A stretch of 47,086 nt of DNA from assembly GCA_964499575.1 (NCBI GenBank), contig CAZCLK010000013.1, positions 1 to 47,086 on the forward strand, read 5' to 3'. Below the pieces are notes generated by a model. It searched no databases and had not been told where the DNA came from. It saw only the letters and a program-made list of their open reading frames with translations. Origin of the DNA: JAAYCT01 sp964499575 (GTDB taxonomy: Bacteria > Bacillota > Clostridia > Saccharofermentanales > Saccharofermentanaceae). The translations under genes and the position numbers were made by a program. Shown in pieces: positions 41,514-47,086 of the stretch. Numbering within the stretch: the first letter of the stretch is position 1; each line of letters begins with the position of its first letter.

Positions 41514-44201
41514 ATGTCCGATGATACGGGTATGAATATTCCCGATAAGAGTGCCGAGCAGGACCGCAGAAAACTTCAGGAAGCTCAGGTTGACGCTGTT
41601 TTCCGTTCGGAGCAGAATACGATCATCCCCATCGATCTGGAGCAGGAGATGAAGAAATCGTTCATCGATTATGCGATGAGCGTTATATCGGACCGTGCGC
41701 TTCCGGACATTCGCGACGGTATGAAGCCGGTCCACCGACGGATTCTTTATTCTATGTATACGCAGGGATTCACCCCGGATAAGCCGTTCAGAAAATGCGC
41801 GACCACGATCGGAGATGTGCTCGGACGCTTTCACCCGCACGGCGACATGTCGGTTTATGATGCATTGGTGCGCCTGGCGCAAGATTTTTCGATGAGACAT
41901 CCGCTGGTCGACGGGCACGGAAACTTCGGATCGCTGGACGGAGATCCGCCGGCCGCTTACCGTTATACCGAGGCGAGACTTCAGAAACTTGCGCTCGAGA
42001 TGATGAGCGACATCAACAAGAATACCGTCGATTTCCGGCCGAACTTTGATGAACACGAGATGGAGCCGATCGCTCTGCCGGCGCGCTTTCCGAATCTCTT
42101 GGTCAACGGGGCCGTCGGTATCGCCGTCGGAATGGCGACCAGTATTCCGCCCCATAACCTCGGAGAGGTCATCGACGGCGTGGTCATGCTTCTGGATCAT
42201 CCGGATACGGATGTCGAGGATTTGATGACTGTCATTTCCGGACCCGATTTTCCGACCGGCGGTGCGATCCTCGGGCAGAGAGGGATCCGGGAAGCGTATC
42301 GGACCGGGCGCGGCCGGATTGTCGTGCGAGCGCACGCGGACATTGAGGTGATGAAGAACAATCGTCAGCGCATCCTGGTCCGGGATCTTCCGTATATGGT
42401 CAACAAAGCCCGGATGATCGAACGGATCGCCGACCTGGTCAAGGATAAGAAGATCGAAGGCATATCGGATATACGCGACGAATCGGATCGTAACGAAGCC
42501 GTTCGGATCGTTATCGAACTCAAAAAGGATGCCAACGCCAATGTCGTATTGAATCAGCTGTACAAGAATTCTTCTCTCCAGGAAGCGTTCAACGCGAACA
42601 TGCTCGCGTTGATCCCGGATGAGCAGGGACGGCTTGAACCGCGGACGGTGACGTTGCTCGAAGCATTGACGCATTATATTCGACATCAGGAAGATGTCGT
42701 ACGGAGAAGAACGCTTTTCGACCTGGAAAAAGCCGAGGCACGTCAACACATTGTCGAAGGGCTGTTGAAGGCGATCGACCATATCGATGAAGTTATCGCG
42801 CTGATCCGTTCTTCCAGGACCGAAGACGAAGCAAAGAAGCGCTTGTCGGACCGTTTCGATTTTACCGAGAAGCAGGCGCAACACATCGTCGATATGCGCC
42901 TCGGGCGCCTGACCGGTCTGGAACGTGAAAAACTCGAAGCGGAGTACAAAGAACTGGAGGAGAAGATTGCATATTATCGCAAGGTCCTTTCGGACGATCA
43001 ACTTCTGCACGAGATCATCAAGACCGAGATTCTTTCTGTAAAGAGTAAATTCGCGGACAAGCGGCGCTCCGAGATCATCGCCGGCGAGGATGAGGAGATC
43101 GACGACGAGTCGCTTATTACCGAAGAAGAGGTTGTGATCACCCTTACACATTTCGGATATGTGAAGCGCCTTCCGGTCGACACGTACCGCAGTCAGCACC
43201 GCGGCGGCCGCGGCGTGACGGGCTTGGCGACGCGGGAAGAGGATTTTGTCGAACAGATCATTTCAACCTCGACCCACTCCACTTTGCTGTGCTTTACGAA
43301 CCGGGGCCGCGTTTTCCGGCTGAAGGGATACCAGGTGCCCGAGGCCAGCCGCCAGGCAAAGGGAACCGCGATCGTGAATCTTCTGCAGCTGGACGGCGAG
43401 GAGAAAGTGCGGACGGTTATCCCCGTACACTCGTTTGAGGACGGCGGATATCTGACGATGGCGACCCGCGACGGAATCGTCAAGAAGACCGAGTTGACCG
43501 ATTATTCACGCATCAATAAGGGCGGACTGATCGCGATCAACATCCGGGATAACGATGAACTGATTGACGCCCGCCTGACGGACGGCGAACAGGAGATTGT
43601 ACTGGTCACCCGTAAAGGAATGTCGATCCGCTTCTCCGAGGATGATGTGCGCAACACAGGCCGCAATACGATGGGCGTCCGCGGAATTCGGCTGGGTATC
43701 GGGGATTCGGTCGTCGGAATGGTGCCGATTGTTGAGGGTATGGATCTTCTGGTTATATCGGAGCGCGGCTTCGGCAAACGCACGCTTCTATCGGAATACC
43801 GGATTCAGACGCGAGGCGGGAAAGGCCTGATGACATATCGGATCGCAGAGAAGACCGGACCCCTGGTTCGGGTATCCTTGGTTGACGATTTGAAGGATTT
43901 GCTGTTAATTAATGATAACGGAATCGTGATCCGCCTGGGAGTATCGGAGATCCCCGTTTTGTCCAGGGTAACGCAGGGCGTTACGCTGATGCGTACCCGG
44001 GACTGTAAAATCGTCGACGTAGCGGTCGTCGATCATGAGGAAGAGGAAGATTGGGGCGGCACGGAGGCGTCGGAAGGAGACGCACCGGAATCGGGTAGTG
44101 AGAACGACACGGTTGTGTCGGACTATTCGGAGGCCGGGAATAATGCGGAACAGGAAGCGGTTGGCGGCGAGACGGGGAACGGCCAGCCGGATGAGGATTA
44201 G
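41514..44201 (+). CDS. gyrA: DNA gyrase subunit A
   Basis: Cuts and religates DNA to introduce negative supercoils with GyrB (not in the window). 895 residues, longer than usual because of an acidic, low-complexity tail (about 845-895). The N-terminal domain has RALPDIRDGMKPVHRRILY, and the catalytic Tyr151 is in AAYRYTEAR. The quinolone-determining region reads HPHGDMSVYD, with Met112 at the position of E. coli Ser83. A GyrA-box variant, QHRGGRG, in the C-terminal pinwheel supports gyrase rather than topoisomerase IV. Its promoter region has a Z-DNA-prone tract. It is followed by a DD-carboxypeptidase two bases later. Confidence 0.95.
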   Translation: MSDDTGMNIPDKSAEQDRRKLQEAQVDAVFRSEQNTIIPIDLEQEMKKSFIDYAMSVISDRALPDIRDGMKPVHRRILYSMYTQGFTPDKPFRKCATTIGDVLGRFHPHGDMSVYDALVRLAQDFSMRHPLVDGHGNFGSLDGDPPAAYRYTEARLQKLALEMMSDINKNTVDFRPNFDEHEMEPIALPARFPNLLVNGAVGIAVGMATSIPPHNLGEVIDGVVMLLDHPDTDVEDLMTVISGPDFPTGGAILGQRGIREAYRTGRGRIVVRAHADIEVMKNNRQRILVRDLPYMVNKARMIERIADLVKDKKIEGISDIRDESDRNEAVRIVIELKKDANANVVLNQLYKNSSLQEAFNANMLALIPDEQGRLEPRTVTLLEALTHYIRHQEDVVRRRTLFDLEKAEARQHIVEGLLKAIDHIDEVIALIRSSRTEDEAKKRLSDRFDFTEKQAQHIVDMRLGRLTGLEREKLEAEYKELEEKIAYYRKVLSDDQLLHEIIKTEILSVKSKFADKRRSEIIAGEDEEIDDESLITEEEVVITLTHFGYVKRLPVDTYRSQHRGGRGVTGLATREEDFVEQIISTSTHSTLLCFTNRGRVFRLKGYQVPEASRQAKGTAIVNLLQLDGEEKVRTVIPVHSFEDGGYLTMATRDGIVKKTELTDYSRINKGGLIAINIRDNDELIDARLTDGEQEIVLVTRKGMSIRFSEDDVRNTGRNTMGVRGIRLGIGDSVVGMVPIVEGMDLLVISERGFGKRTLLSEYRIQTRGGKGLMTYRIAEKTGPLVRVSLVDDLKDLLLINDNGIVIRLGVSEIPVLSRVTQGVTLMRTRDCKIVDVAVVDHEEEEDWGGTEASEGDAPESGSENDTVVSDYSEAGNNAEQEAVGGETGNGQPDED

Positions 44202-44203
44202 AG

Positions 44204-45574
44204 ATGAAATCTGTTATAACGGGAAGAAAAGAACGCGACACGATTCGATCGACGGGCAGATCGGCGCGACGCATAATCGCCTGCGCCGTTGCCGCTATTC
44301 TTGTCATCGTGCCGAACGCTCTGTCGGTCTCCGCTGATGTCGGTCAACAGCCGATCGAGCTTCCGCCGATCGAGGAAGTGGTTTGCGCTTCCTATTATGT
44401 TTTTGATGTGACCAAGCAGGAGGTCCTTCTCGAAAAGGAACCGAACACGCGCATTTACCCGGCCAGTATGACCAAGATCATGACGCTTTCGCTCGTATTG
44501 GAGCATTTGAATCCGGATGATTATGTGACGGTCAGTCAGTCCGCCATGGATGCGACGACGCCGAGGTCGACGATGATGGGTCTTAAGGTCGGAGAGACGA
44601 TCCAGATCCGGGAACTCCTGTACGGCGCGATGCTCCCTTCCGGAAATGACGCCGCAAACGTCCTCGGCGAAACGGTCGCTCAGGCCGTGCGCGATAAGAA
44701 TCAAACCAATTCGGGCAATTCGCTGATCGCGGATTTCGTCGACTTGATGAACGCCAAGGCGGCGGAACTCGGGCTTCAGAATACGCATTTCATGAATACC
44801 AACGGCCTTCATGACGACAATCACTATACGACCGCAAGTGAACTTGCGAAGCTTTTCGAGAATGCCCTACAGTACGACGAGTTCAGAGCGGTCATCAACA
44901 CACCGACCCATGTGTACAAGAAGACCAATATGCATACATTTGACGGTTGGGCGGTCGCGCGCAATACCAATTATCTCCTGAGTGACCCGTGGTTGGTCGG
45001 GGAGGACAGTTATGTGGCCGAGATCGTCGGAGGTAAGACCGGAACGACCATACCGGCCGGAACCGGAATGACATTGTTGGCCGTCAATCAGAACGGAGAC
45101 GAGATGATCACCGTGGTATGCGGGATTCCGTACGACATTGCGGATCGGCAGACGACGTATGTCGCGGCGGTCCTGAGAGCGGGATCCATTGTTTGCTTTA
45201 ATGCCGACCCGGTCGTTCGCGTTGAAGGAAATGTCATGAACCACAGAGCGTATAACGCGCCGGACGGTATGGGTCCGGAGTTGCCGCAGGAGACGACGGT
45301 TCCAGCGGAGTCTTCCGGGAACGAACCGACGCAGGAACAAACGGACTCGCCGAAGACGACGACCGGGGCGAAGGAAACGGATCAACCGGAAGCGACGGAG
45401 GATGAAGAAGGTTTCATCGGATTTTTGAAAAACAACATGCTGATCGCTATTCTCGGCGGAGTCGCTCTTCTGTTTGTATTGGCGATCGTTTTCCTGGTCA
45501 TTATTCCGTCCGGAGTTCGTAAGAGTCGTCGTAAGAAACGGCGTTCCGGCTTTCAGGGGATCCGCCGGATCTGA
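44204..45574 (+). CDS. D-alanyl-D-alanine carboxypeptidase (S11 family, DacA/DacF-like)
   Basis: Trims the terminal D-Ala from peptidoglycan stem peptides. 456 residues. A signal segment (about 22-44) ends near SVSADVG. The three active-site motifs are intact: SMTK (Ser88-Lys91), SGN (146-148) and KTG (278-280). A Thr/Glu/Pro-rich linker (about 358-405) leads to a C-terminal transmembrane helix (about 415-437) and basic tail, so it is anchored at both ends or only at the C-terminus after cleavage. Starts two bases after gyrA, so they are probably co-transcribed. Confidence 0.92.
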   Translation: MKSVITGRKERDTIRSTGRSARRIIACAVAAILVIVPNALSVSADVGQQPIELPPIEEVVCASYYVFDVTKQEVLLEKEPNTRIYPASMTKIMTLSLVLEHLNPDDYVTVSQSAMDATTPRSTMMGLKVGETIQIRELLYGAMLPSGNDAANVLGETVAQAVRDKNQTNSGNSLIADFVDLMNAKAAELGLQNTHFMNTNGLHDDNHYTTASELAKLFENALQYDEFRAVINTPTHVYKKTNMHTFDGWAVARNTNYLLSDPWLVGEDSYVAEIVGGKTGTTIPAGTGMTLLAVNQNGDEMITVVCGIPYDIADRQTTYVAAVLRAGSIVCFNADPVVRVEGNVMNHRAYNAPDGMGPELPQETTVPAESSGNEPTQEQTDSPKTTTGAKETDQPEATEDEEGFIGFLKNNMLIAILGGVALLFVLAIVFLVIIPSGVRKSRRKKRRSGFQGIRRI

Positions 45575-45634
45575 TTCAAGGGCCGGTTTTTCGTGAAGCA
45601 ATACAATACGTCGAAAAGATGACGGGGATACAAC

Positions 45635-46819
45635 ATGGAACTGGATTCTCTGAATGAACTTTTTGTCCGCACATTCGGACCCGGTGCCGCCCGGACCTTC
45701 GTTGCCCCCGCGCGGGTCAACTTGATCGGAGAACACACGGATCATCAGGGCGGATTTGTGCTGCCGTGTGCTCTGCAGATGCGATCGGCGTGCGTCGTTC
45801 GTCCCCGGCAGGACGGTCTCTTGCGCCTCGCCGCCAGCGATCTTCCGGGCATTGTCGAGGCCGATATTTCGGATCTTTCAGGGTATGCGCGCATACCCTG
45901 GGGCGCGTATCAGATCGGTGTCGCGCATATTATGAAGAATCGCGGATACCGGGTAACCGGAATGGATATGCTTTTCGACGAGACCGTACCGCACGGGAGC
46001 GGCCTGTCTTCGTCGGCCGCCATCGAGGTGGTGACTGCGTACGCAATCGCGACACTAAGCGCCGAGAACGCGGGAACCCGGATCGACATCCCGGAACTGG
46101 CGCGGATCGCGCAGTCTGCGGAGAACGATTATGTGGGCTTGAATTGCGGAATCATGGATCAATTCGCGTCGGCGATGGGCCGGAAAGACCACGCGATATT
46201 CTTACGCTGTGATGACTTGAGTTACCGCTATGTGCCGGTTGAATTCAGTGCCCAGGGATTGACCCTGATGATTTTGAATACCAAAAAGCCCCGATCCCTG
46301 ATCGAGAGCGCTTATAACATGAGACGCGCCGAGTGCGACCGGGCTTTTCGGGCGATGAAGGACCAAGCCGGTATTTCGTATCTCGCGCAAATGACGCCGG
46401 AGTCATTTGAAGAATATCAATCGTTAATTGATGATCCAGTAGCGCTCATCAGAGCACGCCATGTCATATACGAGAACGCCCGGACGCTCCGAGCCTGTGA
46501 ACTTCTCGAAAAGGGCGATTTCGTCTCGTTCGGCCGGCTTATGAATGAATCGCATGACTCTTTGCGCGATGATTTCGAGGTGACCGGCTTCGAGCTGGAT
46601 GCGATGGTCAATGCGGCACGTTCCCAAAAGGGCGTTCTCGGCGCGCGCATGACCGGCGCGGGCTTCGGCGGATGCGCGGTCGCTCTGCTTCGGGACGGGG
46701 CTTGTGATGCGTTCATCGAAAATGTCTCCGGAAGATACTTTGAGCAAACCGGATATACGGCGGAGTTTTATCGCGCCCGGATCAGCGACGGCGTCCGGGA
46801 GGTCACATCGTATTGCTGA
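45635..46819 (+). CDS. galK: Galactokinase
   Basis: 394 residues; phosphorylates galactose to galactose-1-phosphate in the Leloir pathway. The galactokinase signature is RVNLIGEHTDHQGGFVLPCA, with His-Gln in place of the common Tyr-Asn. The GHMP ATP loop is PHGSGLSSSAAIEV, and the C-terminal MTGAGFGGCAVALL is intact. No other gal genes are nearby. It follows the carboxypeptidase by 60 bases, without a clear terminator between them. Confidence 0.94.
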   Translation: MELDSLNELFVRTFGPGAARTFVAPARVNLIGEHTDHQGGFVLPCALQMRSACVVRPRQDGLLRLAASDLPGIVEADISDLSGYARIPWGAYQIGVAHIMKNRGYRVTGMDMLFDETVPHGSGLSSSAAIEVVTAYAIATLSAENAGTRIDIPELARIAQSAENDYVGLNCGIMDQFASAMGRKDHAIFLRCDDLSYRYVPVEFSAQGLTLMILNTKKPRSLIESAYNMRRAECDRAFRAMKDQAGISYLAQMTPESFEEYQSLIDDPVALIRARHVIYENARTLRACELLEKGDFVSFGRLMNESHDSLRDDFEVTGFELDAMVNAARSQKGVLGARMTGAGFGGCAVALLRDGACDAFIENVSGRYFEQTGYTAEFYRARISDGVREVTSYC

Positions 46820-46980
46820 TCCGATCCGTTGCCGGTCCGGCCGTATCGGGTTTCGGGATGACGCGATTATTCTTTCTTACCTATTAAATAGTTGATTGCG
46901 CAAAAAACATATGCATGACGACTCGTGTGCGCGCTCGTCGCAACACGCCAAAAATCAGGCAATTTCAACGGAAAAATGTG

Positions 46981-47012
46981 TTGACAGTTCCCAGGTCCAA
47001 TGATAATATAAT
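46981..47012 (+). promoter_or_regulatory. Probable rRNA operon promoter
   Basis: TTGACA (46981-46986) is followed by overlapping -10 candidates: TAATAT (47004-47009, spacer 17) and TATAAT (47007-47012, spacer 20). The upstream 46860-46980 is AT-rich in part and has no gene. The sequence after it resembles an rRNA leader. Confidence 0.6.
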
Positions 47013-47015
47013 CAA

Positions 47016-47086
47016 GCGCTTCACGAAAGCAGCGCAACGGACCTTGAAAATTGAATAGAAAAGCAAGACAAAAGACGAGCCTTTAG
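47016..47086 (+). other. Likely leader of an rRNA operon, cut by the window edge
   Basis: GCGCT (47016-47020) and AGCGC (47031-47035) form a small hairpin. It is followed by GGACCTTGAAAATTGAATAG, very like the processing-stalk sequence that precedes 16S or 23S genes in Firmicutes. The rRNA gene itself would lie beyond the window; none of it is seen. Confidence 0.5.

Noticed and set aside
41490..43199. A 569-codon open frame on the minus strand opposite gyrA
   Set aside because: Rich in Arg, His and Asp as expected for an antisense shadow; gyrA on the other strand is certain.

Overview
The window reads as a chromosomal segment of an anaerobic, probably fibre-degrading member of the Clostridia (Bacillota). 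The support is Gram-positive promoters and strong AGGAGG-type ribosome binding sites, the SigI/RsgI pair, Veg, RqcP and DivIC/FtsB neighbours, formate-tetrahydrofolate ligase, GTP-type PEP carboxykinase and a clostridial arrangement of origin-proximal housekeeping genes. A relative of the rumen or digester Saccharofermentans/Oscillospirales groups would fit, but that is inference. No phage, insertion sequence, CRISPR array or tRNA was seen.

Layout. 1-613: non-coding, with a minus-strand terminator and a good promoter. 614-6912: a sugar importer (lipoprotein and two permeases, no ATPase) followed by a secreted multidomain GH10 xylanase. 7132-12614: an ABC exporter, the sigma factor SigI with its membrane anti-sigma factor RsgI, a lipoprotein with the fold of a penicillin-binding protein but degenerate catalytic motifs, and a CoA-binding protein. 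12750-20267: PEP carboxykinase, divergent from a DUF89 phosphatase, an Mrp-type Fe-S carrier and a flavin reductase; then on the minus strand a methyltransferase, an HD/zinc-ribbon protein and a metzincin-like putative protease. 20344-22436: a structured leader, a small conserved unknown, then mazG-rqcP-ftsB. 22493-28756 (minus strand): fhs, a second degenerate beta-lactamase-fold protein, the SRP RNA gene, dnaX, ybaB and recR. 28907-38477 (plus strand): veg, ispE, then rpmH-rnpA-yidD-yidC-khpB-mnmE-mnmG-rsmG and an AEC transporter. 38484-41227 (minus strand): an ECF sigma factor with a membrane-anchored beta-propeller partner. 41514-46819: gyrA, a DD-carboxypeptidase and galactokinase. The window ends in what looks like the promoter and leader of an rRNA operon.

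How the parts work together. The xylanase and the importer would degrade xylan outside the cell and take up the oligosaccharides. Two separate sigma/anti-sigma switches (SigI-RsgI and ECF-propeller) each have a large extracellular domain and look like envelope or substrate sensors. Two proteins with penicillin-recognising folds have lost catalytic residues and could be binding or sensing proteins. The rest is core translation, replication, repair, division and tRNA modification. The most promising material for new biology is the sigI-rsgI-pseudo-PBP cluster, the ECF/beta-propeller pair, the metzincin-like protein without a signal peptide, and the structured leader before mazG.
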